A stretch of DNA of 58,917 nucleotides from Nocardiopsis prasina DSM 43845 (GTDB lineage Bacteria > Actinomycetota > Actinomycetes > Streptosporangiales > Streptosporangiaceae). The stretch lies in assembly GCF_000341265.1 (NCBI RefSeq), contig NZ_ANAE01000110.1, positions 1 to 58,917 on the forward strand, in the 5' to 3' direction. Of the stretch, positions 17,100 through 25,517 are shown in pieces; within the stretch, counting starts at the first letter, position 1, and the number at the start of each line of letters is the position of its first letter. The notes beneath the pieces are model-generated. The model was not told where the DNA came from. It saw only the letters and a program-made list of their open reading frames with translations, and ran no database searches. The translations under genes and the position numbers were made by a program.

Positions 17100-19076
17100 A
17101 TGGCCCCTTTCAACAACGCCCCCGAGACAGGGACACGGAACGGTCGGACCGCGGGTCGCGGCGCGGGAGCCGGTGCTCTCGTCGGTGGCGCCGTGTTCGT
17201 CAGTGTCATCGCCCTGTGCGCCCTAGTCATCGCCTACAACGGCATCTACCGGTTCGCCCTGATCGTGCACGACGAGGGCGGCTTCCTCGCGCACGTCTTC
17301 CCGCTGACCTTCACCCTGCTGGTCCTCATGGCCTTCTGGGTGAGCTACGTCCTGCGCGCGGCGCCGCCGAGCGAGCGCCTCTGGGTGGACGTCGTCCTCA
17401 TCCCGCTGCTGATCCTCGCCGCGGCCGTGCCCATGGTGCTGCACAGCGTCAACATGGTGGACCGCATCGCGGCGAACCACGAGGGGATCGTCCAAGTGGT
17501 GGTGGCGGTCGCCCCGCTGGCCGCCCTGCTGGTGGCGTTCCTGCTGTGGATCACCGTGCGGGCGCACGTCCGCAGACGCAACGCCAACGGACGCCCGCGA
17601 GCCAACCCCTCCGACGACCGCACGACCGTGCTGCGCGGGCGTCCCAGGCCGGGCGAGGCCCCGGTCCGGGACGACCACGGGACGGAGGCGCTCAAGACCC
17701 GACTGCTGCGGTTGGGCGCCGACGACGCGGACGAGAAGGAGTCCGGCGAGGAGGCGTCCGAGACGGTCTCGCTGCCCGCCCGCACCTCCACTCTGCGCCG
17801 TGATCGCGCGGAGCAGGAGGCGAAAGAGCGCGCCGAGCGCGAGGAACGCGAGCAGGAGGCGAAGGAGCGCGCCGAGCGCGAGGAACGCGAGCAGGAGGAA
17901 CAGCGCGCGGAGCGGGAGGAACAAGAGCGCGCCGAACGCGAGAGCTCGAACGTGGTGGTCATCGGGGCCGGTTCCGTGGGCCACGATCGCGACGCCGACA
18001 AGCACTCCGACGCGGACGCCCCGACCGAACCGATCGCCGCCGTGGAGGAGCCCCAGGACCCGGCTGAGGCCTCCGTGCCCACGCTGCCGCTTCCGCGCCG
18101 GGCCCGCGACGGCGACAACCCGATCAAGCGTGCGGCCACGGATGCGCCGGTGGTCCCCTCGCAGGCCTCCTCCCCCGAGGCCGAGTCCGAAGGCACCGAG
18201 GCCCCCACCACGGGCTTCGCCCACCGGGCCCCCGAGGGCCCCGCCGTGGGCTCAGACCACGTCGTGGCCGAGCCTTCCGAGCACTTCGACGAGGGTTTCG
18301 AGCACGACTCCCCGGTGGCCGACCCCAGCACGGACGAGGCGGAGGCTCCGATCCCCGCCCCGGCCATCCCCGAACCGGCCATCCCCGAACCGGAGCCGGT
18401 CGCCGAGACGGCACCGGCCCCGGGAACGGGCTCCGAGAGCGATGGCTCCCCGGAGGTTTCCCGGGTCCAGAGCACCGTGGAGCTGTGGCCCGAGGGTGAG
18501 ACCGGGTCGGGTCCCCTGCCGGAGGTCGAGGACCTGCCCGGCGTGACGGCGGAGGACCCGGAGGCGGATCCCCGGGACGACCACACCGGTTCCCCCCTGT
18601 GGGAGCCGCCGACCGAGGACACGCCCGCCTCGCACCTGGCCGACTACGTGCCTCCGGTGTGGACCCCGCCCGAGGACGACAGCCCCGCCGAACCCGCTCC
18701 CCTGGTCGGACACGCGACCGGCGCCGAGGAGGGTTCGACCCCGGCCCTGGACCACGACACCGGCCCGTCGGTGCGCGCCGCCTTCCGGATGGGTTCGGTA
18801 CCGCCCGGCGCGGCCCGACCGGAGCCGGAGCCCGAGCCGCTTCCTGAGCCCGAGCCTCTGCCCGACGAAGAGCCGGAGCCCGAACCGGAGGTGCGGCGGC
18901 AGTCCGAGCCCGAACCGGCGACGGAGCGCGCGCCCCGCTCCGGCCCCCGCTCTCGGAGGCCGGTGGAGAAGCGGCCGATGGTCCTCAAGCCGAAGCGCCC
19001 GCCCATGCCGGACTTCGCCTCCGGACCGCCCTCCCGCCGCGTCCGCAGCGAGCCACTGCCGCCGGAGGACCACTGA
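17100..19076 (+). CDS. four-TM membrane protein with long acidic/charged cytoplasmic tail
   Basis: A 658-residue protein of unknown family. Four hydrophobic segments lie within residues 25-155. The remaining 500 residues are hydrophilic: a DDAD/EE-rich stretch, then a Glu-Arg coiled-coil block (AEREEREQEAKERAEREE) at about 238-280 built from a 13-residue repeat, then Pro/Glu-rich low-complexity sequence (AIPEPAIPEPEPV) ending in a basic Pro-rich tail. This layout suggests a membrane-anchored scaffold, but no function can be assigned. The ATG at 17100 was chosen because upstream codons lack membrane or conserved character. A clear hairpin terminator follows. Confidence 0.82.
   Translation: MAPFNNAPETGTRNGRTAGRGAGAGALVGGAVFVSVIALCALVIAYNGIYRFALIVHDEGGFLAHVFPLTFTLLVLMAFWVSYVLRAAPPSERLWVDVVLIPLLILAAAVPMVLHSVNMVDRIAANHEGIVQVVVAVAPLAALLVAFLLWITVRAHVRRRNANGRPRANPSDDRTTVLRGRPRPGEAPVRDDHGTEALKTRLLRLGADDADEKESGEEASETVSLPARTSTLRRDRAEQEAKERAEREEREQEAKERAEREEREQEEQRAEREEQERAERESSNVVVIGAGSVGHDRDADKHSDADAPTEPIAAVEEPQDPAEASVPTLPLPRRARDGDNPIKRAATDAPVVPSQASSPEAESEGTEAPTTGFAHRAPEGPAVGSDHVVAEPSEHFDEGFEHDSPVADPSTDEAEAPIPAPAIPEPAIPEPEPVAETAPAPGTGSESDGSPEVSRVQSTVELWPEGETGSGPLPEVEDLPGVTAEDPEADPRDDHTGSPLWEPPTEDTPASHLADYVPPVWTPPEDDSPAEPAPLVGHATGAEEGSTPALDHDTGPSVRAAFRMGSVPPGAARPEPEPEPLPEPEPLPDEEPEPEPEVRRQSEPEPATERAPRSGPRSRRPVEKRPMVLKPKRPPMPDFASGPPSRRVRSEPLPPEDH
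17811..17940 (+). repeat. 39-bp coding tandem repeat (13-residue coiled-coil unit)
   Basis: Two near-identical 39-bp units at 17811-17849 and 17850-17888 encode EQEAKERAEREER; a degenerate third unit follows to about 17940. Such a repeat can change length by slippage and alter the coiled coil. Confidence 0.85.
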
Positions 19077-19119
19077 GCCGACGGGGGCACTGACCCCGCT
19101 GAGGACATGGACAAGGGCC

Positions 19120-19152
19120 GTCGGCCCCGGAGCCCCCGGTTCCGGGGCCGAC
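19120..19152 (+). terminator. terminator hairpin after the charged-tail membrane protein
   Basis: GTCGGCCCCGGA (19120-19131) pairs perfectly with TCCGGGGCCGAC (19141-19152) around a 9-nt loop. Confidence 0.7.
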
Positions 19153-19677
19153 GTCCGTCCGGCTCCGGGGAGGCGGACCGGCCGGGCCCACGCGTGTGAG
19201 GGCGGCACAAGGCGGGCGAGAGACGAGGATCCCCCGACTATCGACGCTACGCGTGCCGGGCGGGGTGCGCCAGGGGCGGTCCACCTCACCTGTGGACAAC
19301 CTCCCAGCTCCGATTCCCGTCCGCCTGTGAACGACGGATTTCGGCCCCCTGACCAGGCACTGCGTCACAGTCCGGATACCGCCCCCACAGCAACGGGAAA
19401 GGACCTTTTGGGGAACCCATCGGCCGAAGGTCACGCCCCTGACGCCCGATGCCCGCTCCACCCCCGGAGGGCCGCCCCCGGCCGCCCCGGGAGGGCTTCA
19501 CCAGTGCTCGTCCGCACCGGCCGGGGCCGCTCCGCAGCAAGGCCGGAGGGCGCCCGCCGGGGTGCCCCTCGACAGAAGCCCCCTGCCGCCTGGCCACCGC
19601 CCCGCCCCGAAGAGGCGGTGACGTCGTCGCGCGCCCGGGGGTGGACCTCCGGACTCACCCGAGCCTCCTGAACACGA

Positions 19678-19712
19678 CGAGGGCGGCCCCGCTCCTGGCG
19701 GGGCCGCCCTCG
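19678..19712. terminator. strong hairpin after ispF
   Basis: CGAGGGCGGCCCCGC (19678-19692) pairs with GCGGGGCCGCCCTCG (19698-19712), a 15-bp stem with a 5-nt loop. It lies 13 bp past the ispF stop. On the plus strand it is followed by TTT, so it may act in both directions. Confidence 0.8.
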
Positions 19713-19724
19713 TTTACGTGTGCG

Positions 19725-20204
19725 TCAGTCCCTGGGGGCGCAGACGGCCGTGGCGACGGCGGCGATGCCCTCGCCCCGGCCGGTGAGGCCCAGGCCGTCG
19801 GTGGTGGTGGCCGACAGGCTCACCGGCGCACCCACGACCTCGGAGAGGGTCTTCTCCGCCTCGTCGCGCCGGGGAGCGAACTTGGGTCGGTTGCTGATGA
19901 TCTGGACGGCCACGTTGCCGATCTCGAATCCGGCCGCGTGCACGCGTGCGACGGTCTCGGTGAGCAGCGCCGCACCCGAGGCGCCCTTCCACCGGGGATC
20001 GGAGGTGCCGTAGTTCGATCCGAGGTCGCCGAGCCCGCAGGCGGACAACAGCGCGTCGCACGCCGCGTGGGCGGCGACATCACCGTCGGAATGGCCGCTG
20101 ACACCATCTTCACCCGGCCATTCCAAACCGGCGAGAAAAAGTGTCCGTCCAGGAGAAAACGGGTGGACGTCGGTACCGACGCCCACCCGAGGCATTTTCG
20201 TCAT
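19725..20204 (-). CDS. ispF: 2-C-methyl-D-erythritol 2,4-cyclodiphosphate synthase
   Basis: A 159-residue enzyme of the MEP isoprenoid pathway that cyclises CDP-ME 2-phosphate with loss of CMP. Family motifs are GVGTDVHPF (metal ligands Asp11 and His13), [27 protein letters not shown] and the C-terminal [16 protein letters not shown]. Length is standard for a stand-alone IspF. It follows carD by only 22 bp on the same strand, without an obvious ribosome site, so coupling to carD is likely. In most actinobacteria ispD lies between these two genes; here it is absent and IspF is not fused to it. Confidence 0.96.
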   Translation of the reverse strand: MTKMPRVGVGTDVHPFSPGRTLFLAGLEWPGEDGVSGHSDGDVAAHAACDALLSACGLGDLGSNYGTSDPRWKGASGAALLTETVARVHAAGFEIGNVAVQIISNRPKFAPRRDEAEKTLSEVVGAPVSLSATTTDGLGLTGRGEGIAAVATAVCAPRD

Positions 20205-20226
20205 GAATTACGTGATTCCGCGAGTA

Positions 20227-20709
20227 TCAGTTCGTCAGAACCTCGTCGAGGAGGGCTTCCGCCTTGTCCTCGTTGGTCTTTTCCGCGAGTGCGAGTTCGC
20301 TCACGAGAATCTGCCGGGCCTTGGCCAGCATCCTCTTCTCGCCCGCGGACAGCCCGCGCTCCTTGTCCCGGCGCCACAGGTCCCGAACGACCTCGGCGAC
20401 CTTGTTGACGTCGCCGGACGCCAACTTCTCCAGGTTCGCCTTGTAGCGCCTGGACCAGTTGGTGGGCTCTTCGGTGTGAGGTGCGCGCAGCACCTCGAAG
20501 ACCTTGTCCAGGCCTTCCTGCCCCACCACGTCACGAACGCCGACATCCTCGGCGTTCGCGGCCGGCACACGCACCGTCAGATCGCCTTTGTCAACCCTCA
20601 GGACGAGGTAGGTTCTGTCCTCGCCCTTAATGGTGCGAGTCTCGATCGCTTCAATACGAGCAGCCCCATGATGGGGGTAGACAACAGTGTCGCCGACCTT
20701 GAAAGCCAT
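20227..20709 (-). CDS. carD: CarD family transcriptional regulator
   Basis: A 160-residue RNA-polymerase-binding global regulator. The N-terminal Tudor-like domain begins [20 protein letters not shown] and binds the polymerase beta subunit; the helical C-terminal domain ([19 protein letters not shown], then [20 protein letters not shown]) contains the conserved Trp that stabilises the open promoter bubble. Length matches mycobacterial and Streptomyces CarD. It is the first gene of a carD-ispF unit. A possible -10 (TATCCT, 20742-20737) lies upstream, without a convincing -35. Confidence 0.96.
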   Translation of the reverse strand: MAFKVGDTVVYPHHGAARIEAIETRTIKGEDRTYLVLRVDKGDLTVRVPAANAEDVGVRDVVGQEGLDKVFEVLRAPHTEEPTNWSRRYKANLEKLASGDVNKVAEVVRDLWRRDKERGLSAGEKRMLAKARQILVSELALAEKTNEDKAEALLDEVLTN

Positions 20710-21063
20710 GTGACAGGTACCCCTTCCGCTACCACAAGGATACCACGAATCTGTGACTTAACGTACCTATTAGGTTTGCGAACACGCAGGTCAGGCCACA
20801 CATTTTAGGCCTTGACAAAGTGTACCCGAGGAGTCTCGGCGGCCCGGTCGGAGCGCTCCCGAGAGCCCTCTACCCCCACTGGCCAGCCGAAGCGCGACTT
20901 GACGAGGGCCCGGAACGGGATAGGGTTCGCCCCCGCCCGACCACCCTCCGCGAGCACTCGGAGCGAGATAGGTCACGATTTCGGATCGGGTCGGCCCACC
21001 CGTGACCCGTCCGGATCTCCGGGCCCGGCCGACCCGACCGCACCACACGTCATAACCCCGTCA
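20710..21063. other. 354-bp gap between carD and phoU
   Basis: The carD promoter must lie in the AT-richer part (20737-20820), which contains TATCCT on the minus strand. A TTGACA at 20812-20817 on the plus strand has no -10 at suitable distance. I find no gene here. Confidence 0.4.
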
Positions 21064-21726
21064 TCAGGCCTCGGGCTCGTAGTCCTCACGCTTCTCGCCC
21101 GTCACCATGTAGACCAGGTTGTCCGCCACGTGCACCGCGTGGTCACCGAAGCGTTCGTAGAACCGGCCGACCAGGGTGACGTCCATGGTGGCCTCCACCC
21201 CGTACTCCCAGCCCGGAGCGAGGATGCGCTGCAACAGCTTGCGGCGCAGCCGGTCCATCTTGTCGTCGTCCTTGTCCAGCTCCAGAGCGGTGTCGGGGTC
21301 CCGCTCCGTGATCACCTCGCCGGCCTTGGTCACCAGGAGCTCCGCCTGGTGCCCCATCTCCAGGACGATGGAGCGCACCGGCTTGGGGATCGCCGAGTCA
21401 GGGTGGCGGCGGCGGGCGATCTTCGCGAGGTGGACGGCGTGGTCGCCCATCCGTTCGAGGTCACCGCGCATCGCGAGGGCGGTGATGATGGTCCGCAGGT
21501 CCGAGGCGACCGGCTGCTGCCGGGCCATCAGGCTGAAGGCGGTGTCCTCGATCTCCTGGTCGAGGCGGTTGAGTTCCTCGTCACCGGAGATCACTTCCTG
21601 CGCCGCGTTCAGGTCACTGTCCAGCAAGGCCGTGGTGGCCCGCGCGACGGCGTGCCTGGCGAGCCTGGTCATCTCGACAAGGCGTTCACTCAGGCTGTCT
21701 AGGTCCTCATGGTAGGTATCGCGCAT
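21064..21726 (-). CDS. phoU: phosphate signalling protein PhoU
   Basis: A 220-residue protein with two three-helix PhoU repeats. The family motif EDLDSLSERLVEMTRLARHAV opens the first, and the metal-binding type motifs include AMRGDLERMGDHAVHLAKIA and GRFYERFGDHAVHVADNLVYM. PhoU restrains the phosphate sensor kinase and the Pst transporter when phosphate is plentiful. It is divergent from senX3, with a PHO-box-like direct repeat in the 124-bp gap; no pst genes are in the window. GGGAG precedes the ATG. Confidence 0.96.
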   Translation of the reverse strand: MRDTYHEDLDSLSERLVEMTRLARHAVARATTALLDSDLNAAQEVISGDEELNRLDQEIEDTAFSLMARQQPVASDLRTIITALAMRGDLERMGDHAVHLAKIARRRHPDSAIPKPVRSIVLEMGHQAELLVTKAGEVITERDPDTALELDKDDDKMDRLRRKLLQRILAPGWEYGVEATMDVTLVGRFYERFGDHAVHVADNLVYMVTGEKREDYEPEA

Positions 21727-21767
21727 GTCGTCAATGCTCCCAGTCTGTGTTTGAAGAATCGGCCAAG

Positions 21768-21789
21768 AGTTGGTGAACGATGGAAGAAC
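21768..21789. promoter_or_regulatory. PHO-box-like 11-bp direct repeat between phoU and senX3
   Basis: Two consecutive 11-nt units, AGTTGGTGAAC (21768-21778) and GATGGAAGAAC (21779-21789), carry the GTTCACC/GTTC half-sites (minus strand) known for PhoP- and RegX3-type regulators in actinobacteria. The position fits autoregulation by RegX3. The second unit is degenerate. Confidence 0.5.
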
Positions 21790-21838
21790 CTCGGTTGTGT
21801 CACATGTCCTGACCGGGTAAAGCCCCAGTCCGCACGTT

Positions 21839-21844
21839 TACGAT
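21839..21844 (+). promoter_or_regulatory. -10 box of senX3, leaderless start
   Basis: TACGAT ends 6 nt before the senX3 GTG, so transcription should begin at or next to the start codon. No ribosome site is visible. The -35 region is weak, which fits an activated promoter. Confidence 0.55.
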
Positions 21845-21850
21845 CGAATC

Positions 21851-23044
21851 GTGCAAGGGGAACTTCTCGCCGCGGTCGTCGGCATCATCGGGCTCGTCGT
21901 GGGCGTCGCCATCGGCGTCGTCGCCGCCAGCCCCCTCTTCCGTACGCGCACCACACGGGAGGAGGCGCCGTCACCACGGCACGACGGCAGCACCCTCCCG
22001 CAGGGGGTGGCAGAAGTGCTGTCCGCGCTCCCCTCCTCCGCGGTGGTCCTCGACTCGGGCGACCGCGTGCTGCGCGCCTCCTCCGCCGCCCGGGCCTTCG
22101 GCCTCGTCCGGGGAGAGGAACTGGTCATAGGCGAACTCCTCACCCTGGCCCGCAAGGTCCGGCGCGACGGGGTGATCCGGGAGACCGACATCGAGGTGGC
22201 CGTCCGCAAGTTCGGCCCCGACGCCACGTCCTTCGCGGTGCGGGTCGCCCCGCTGGGCGGCACCGGTCTGGTGCTGGTCCTGGCCGAGGACCAGACCGAG
22301 CACCGCAGGGTGGAGGCGGTCCGACGCGACTTCGTGGCCAACATCTCGCACGAGCTCAAGACCCCCGTGGGCGCGCTGTCACTCCTGGCGGAGACCGTAC
22401 AGGACGCCAGCGACGACCCGGAGGCGGTGCGCCGCTTCACCGGGCGGATGCAGACCGAGGCCTCCCGGCTCACGGCCGTCATCCAGGACCTCATCACGCT
22501 CTCCCGGATCCAGGGTGCCGAGCCCATCGCCGAACCCGCCCCGGTGGACCTGGGGTCGGTCGTCGAGGAGGCGATCGACACCGTGCGGATGCCCGCCGAC
22601 GCCAAGGGCATCGAACTGGTCGGCAGCGGAGCCGAGGGGCTGACGGTGCTGGGTGACGAGGCGATGCTGGGGACCGCCCTGCGCAACCTCATCGCCAACG
22701 CCGTCGCCTACAGTCCGAAGAACACGCGGGTCGCGGTGTCCGTCGGGACCTCGCGGAGCAGCGTGGACATCAGCGTCGCGGACCAGGGGATCGGAATCCC
22801 CCAGCAGGACCTGGAGCGAATCTTCGAGCGGTTCTACCGTGTGGACGCCGCTCGGAGCCGGGCCACCGGTGGTACCGGTCTCGGTCTGGCCATCGTCAAG
22901 CACATCATGACCCACCACCGTGGAGAAGTGACCGTGTGGAGCAAGGAGGGGTCGGGGTCGACGTTCACACTGCGTCTGCCCAGACCCGAGAGCCGGGAGC
23001 TCGAAGCTTCCCGGAACGACAACCACCAGGAGACGGCACAGTGA
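21851..23044 (+). CDS. senX3: sensor histidine kinase SenX3
   Basis: A 397-residue kinase. One or two N-terminal hydrophobic segments (VVGIIGLVVGVAIGVVAA) are followed by a PAS-like domain (about 45-150), the HisKA dimerisation domain with the phospho-acceptor in ANISHELKTPVGAL, and an HATPase domain with N, G1 and G2 boxes (NLIANAVAYSPKN, DQGIGIP, GTGLGLAIVK). In actinobacteria SenX3 senses phosphate limitation together with PhoU and Pst, and phosphorylates RegX3. The stop codon overlaps the RegX3 start (GTGA). Confidence 0.95.
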   Translation: MQGELLAAVVGIIGLVVGVAIGVVAASPLFRTRTTREEAPSPRHDGSTLPQGVAEVLSALPSSAVVLDSGDRVLRASSAARAFGLVRGEELVIGELLTLARKVRRDGVIRETDIEVAVRKFGPDATSFAVRVAPLGGTGLVLVLAEDQTEHRRVEAVRRDFVANISHELKTPVGALSLLAETVQDASDDPEAVRRFTGRMQTEASRLTAVIQDLITLSRIQGAEPIAEPAPVDLGSVVEEAIDTVRMPADAKGIELVGSGAEGLTVLGDEAMLGTALRNLIANAVAYSPKNTRVAVSVGTSRSSVDISVADQGIGIPQQDLERIFERFYRVDAARSRATGGTGLGLAIVKHIMTHHRGEVTVWSKEGSGSTFTLRLPRPESRELEASRNDNHQETAQ

Positions 23045-23739
23045 CGCGCGTACTCGTAGTAGAGGACGAGGAGTCCTACAGCGACGCCCTGTCGTACATG
23101 CTACGCAAGGAGGGCTTCGAGGTCGCGGTGGCGCCCACCGGGACCGTCGCTCTGGAGACCTTCGACCGGACCGGCGCCGACCTGGTGCTGCTGGACCTCA
23201 TGCTGCCGGGACTGTCGGGCACCGAGGTGTGCCGGACCCTGCGGCAGAAGTCCAACGTCCCCGTCATCATGCTCACCGCCAAGGACTCCGAGATCGACAA
23301 GGTCGTCGGTCTGGAACTGGGCGCCGACGACTACGTGACCAAGCCGTTCTCCTCCCGCGAGCTGGTGGCGCGCATCCGCGCGGTGCTGCGCCGACGGGGC
23401 GAGGACGAGATCGTGCTGCCCGCCGCTCTCGAGGCCGGTCCCGTCCGCATGGACGTGGAGCGGCACGTGGTGACGGTGCGCGGCGACAACGTGCAGCTCC
23501 CGCTGAAGGAGTTCGAGCTGCTGGAGGTGCTGCTGCGCAACGCCGGGCGGGTCCTCACCCGGATGCAGCTCATCGACCGCGTGTGGGGCGCCGACTACGT
23601 CGGTGACACCAAGACCCTCGACGTGCACGTCAAGCGCCTGCGCGCGAAGATCGAGGAGGACCCGAGCACCCCGCGTTACATCGTCACGGTGCGCGGCCTG
23701 GGCTACAAGTTCGAGCCGGTCACCGTCGAGGTCGAGTAG
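23041..23739 (+). CDS. regX3: response regulator RegX3
   Basis: A 232-residue OmpR/PhoB-type regulator. The receiver domain starts VTRVLVVEDEESY and has the phospho-acceptor in DLVLLDLMLPG, conserved Thr/Lys in MLTAKDS and VTKPFSSRELVARI; the C-terminal winged helix contains LPLKEFELLEVLLRNAGRV and the closing RGLGYKFEPV. It activates phosphate-starvation genes. GTG start overlaps senX3 by 4 bp. The 235 bp after it hold no gene; a short CG-rich hairpin near 23855-23872 may end transcription. Confidence 0.96.
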   Translation: MTRVLVVEDEESYSDALSYMLRKEGFEVAVAPTGTVALETFDRTGADLVLLDLMLPGLSGTEVCRTLRQKSNVPVIMLTAKDSEIDKVVGLELGADDYVTKPFSSRELVARIRAVLRRRGEDEIVLPAALEAGPVRMDVERHVVTVRGDNVQLPLKEFELLEVLLRNAGRVLTRMQLIDRVWGADYVGDTKTLDVHVKRLRAKIEEDPSTPRYIVTVRGLGYKFEPVTVEVE

Positions 23740-23974
23740 GGCTCCTGGCGGATGTGGGAGGCTCCCTCCGGGTCCCTCCCCCCTCTCCGTCCCGACCCCG
23801 CCTTGCTTCGAGTCCCGGGCCGCGGTATCGCCGCGGACCGGGACCTTCGTGTTTCAGGGGCCGCCGCCCCTCTCCGAGCTGGTGCGCCCCTGTGGGATCC
23901 GACGGTGCCCGGCGGATCCCGTGGGTCCTCACCGGGCCCGTCCGCTCGGTCACGCCGGCTCCCGGTCGGCGGGC

Positions 23975-25450
23975 TCAGCGCCTCCCACGACCCGTCCCGA
24001 GGGCCGCCGGTTCCCCGGTGTGGCGTTCCACCGCGCGGGCCAGGACCTCGCAGGCGCGCCGGAGCTCCGCGCCTCCCGCCGACCCGTAGCCGATCACCAG
24101 CCCGTGCACGCTGGGCGCGCCGTGGCTGGCGCGGCGGGTGTCCTCCACCAGGACCCCCTCCTCGGCCGCCGCCGCGACCACCGGAGCGACCGCCGACTCG
24201 GGCAGGGTGAGCAGCACGTGGAGTCCGGCGGTGTCCCCGGCGATCCGCGTCCCGAGGTGTTCCACGAGCGTGGCGCGGCGGCGGGCGTACTCCAGGCGCA
24301 TCCGGCGCAGGTGCCGGTCCAGGTCCCCGCGTTCGAGCAGGAGGGCGGTGGCGGCCTGCACGGGGCCGCTGGTGCGGTCGGACAGCTCGGCGCGCACGCG
24401 GGTGAGGCGTTGGAGCAGGTCAGGTTCGGCGACGATCCAGCCGATCCCGAGGTCGGGGTCGAGGGTCTTGGAGAGGGTGCCGAGCAGCACGACCCGCTCC
24501 GGATCGAGCCCGTACAGGGCGGGCAGGGGCGCCACGTCGTAGCGGAACTCGGCGTCGTAGTCGTCCTCCACCACGAGCGCTCCGGTCCGGCGGGCCCAGG
24601 CCAGGAGGCGTTCGCGGCGGGGCAGGGGCAGACGGCCGCCCAGCGGGTACTGGTGCGCGGGCGTGGTGTACACCAGCGCGAGGTCGTCGGTCAGCTCCCC
24701 GGGGCGGATGCCGTCGTGGTCGACGGGGCAGGGGACGATCTCGGCGCCGCGTGCGGCCAGGATGGTGCGGGCCTTGCCGTAGCCGGGTTCCTCCACTCCG
24801 GCGCGGAAGCGGGCTCCGGGGGCCGCGCCCCGCACAGGGGTCCCTCCCATGGCGGTCATGGCGCCCACCAGGTCGAGCCCGTTGCCGGTCCCCCGGGTGA
24901 CCAGGACGTTCTCGGGCCCCACCCGGACGCCCCGGGTGCGGCGCAGGTGTTCGGCCAGCAGGGCGCGAAGTCGGGGCTCGCCCTGGGGTTCGGGGTCGTC
25001 GGAGGGCGGTACCTCGGCCGCGTGCCGCCAGGCCCGGCGCATGGCGGCACGGTCGTGGTCGCGGACCCAGGGTGCTCCCGCCCGCAGGTCGACCACCCCG
25101 GCCCGGCGTACCTCCTGCCGTGACGGACGCCCGCGCGGGGGCTCGGCGGAGCGCGGGGGCTGCGTTGGCCCGGGCGGACCGGGGAGGGGCTCGTGCTCCG
25201 CCACGAAGGTGCCCGAACCGTGGCGGCCGTCGAGCCACCCCTCGGCGTAGAGCTGCTGGTAGGCGTCGGTGACCACGGTGCGGCTCACCCCGAGCTGCGC
25301 GGCCAGGGCCCGGCTGGAGGGCAGCCGTTCACCGGCCCGGAGCGCACCGGAGACCATGGCCTCGCGCAGCGCTCCGGACAGCTGCGCGGTGAGCGGTGCG
25401 GGGTCGGAGCGGTCGAGGCGGACCGGTGGTTCGGCGAGGCGTCGGGCCAA
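23975..25450 (-). CDS. MocR/PdxR-type regulator (GntR HTH fused to aminotransferase fold)
   Basis: A 491-residue protein. Residues 15-82 are a GntR winged helix (LPSSRALAAQLGVSRTVVTDAYQQLYAEGWL), then a Pro/Arg linker (about 90-125) and a fold-type I aminotransferase domain with the PLP-binding region VVEDDYDAEFRYD and the Lys in LGTLSKTLDPDLGIGW. PdxR members sense pyridoxal phosphate and control vitamin B6 genes; other MocR proteins control GABA or taurine use. Divergent from a PNPOx-family gene, with AAGTGG repeats between. The start is TTG at 25450; it may be leaderless or start slightly downstream. Confidence 0.92.
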   Translation of the reverse strand: MARRLAEPPVRLDRSDPAPLTAQLSGALREAMVSGALRAGERLPSSRALAAQLGVSRTVVTDAYQQLYAEGWLDGRHGSGTFVAEHEPLPGPPGPTQPPRSAEPPRGRPSRQEVRRAGVVDLRAGAPWVRDHDRAAMRRAWRHAAEVPPSDDPEPQGEPRLRALLAEHLRRTRGVRVGPENVLVTRGTGNGLDLVGAMTAMGGTPVRGAAPGARFRAGVEEPGYGKARTILAARGAEIVPCPVDHDGIRPGELTDDLALVYTTPAHQYPLGGRLPLPRRERLLAWARRTGALVVEDDYDAEFRYDVAPLPALYGLDPERVVLLGTLSKTLDPDLGIGWIVAEPDLLQRLTRVRAELSDRTSGPVQAATALLLERGDLDRHLRRMRLEYARRRATLVEHLGTRIAGDTAGLHVLLTLPESAVAPVVAAAAEEGVLVEDTRRASHGAPSVHGLVIGYGSAGGAELRRACEVLARAVERHTGEPAALGTGRGRR

Positions 25451-25511
25451 AGTGGTCTTTCACTTCCTGCCAGAAGTGGCCATGGTTCGGATATCCACTT
25501 CTTCCTACGGT
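25449..25511. promoter_or_regulatory. MocR operator repeats and PNPOx promoter
   Basis: AGAAGTGG (25472-25479) and CCACTTCT (25495-25502) form a perfect 8-bp inverted repeat with a 15-nt spacer; a third copy, AAAGTGG, lies at 25449-25455, 24 bp from the second. TACGGT (25506-25511) is a -10 box 6 nt before the ATG of the PNPOx gene, so the repeats cover its -35, a position suited to activation. Confidence 0.65.
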
Positions 25512-25517
25512 AGTCGC

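Larger units (their letters stand above)
19077..19724. other. 648-bp region without a supported gene
   Basis: It holds a hairpin at each end (19120-19152 and 19678-19712). Between them the open frames on both strands are Arg/Pro/Gly-rich without ribosome sites or recognisable domains, so I treat them as GC artefacts. AAAGGACCTTTT near 19399 is a short palindrome of unknown meaning. Confidence 0.5.

Noticed and set aside
19449..20408. 319-codon plus-strand frame across the ispF region
   Set aside because: It overlaps ispF and its terminator; Arg/Pro-rich.
20812..20850. TTGACA on the plus strand as a promoter
   Set aside because: No -10 at 16-19 nt and no plus-strand gene downstream until senX3.
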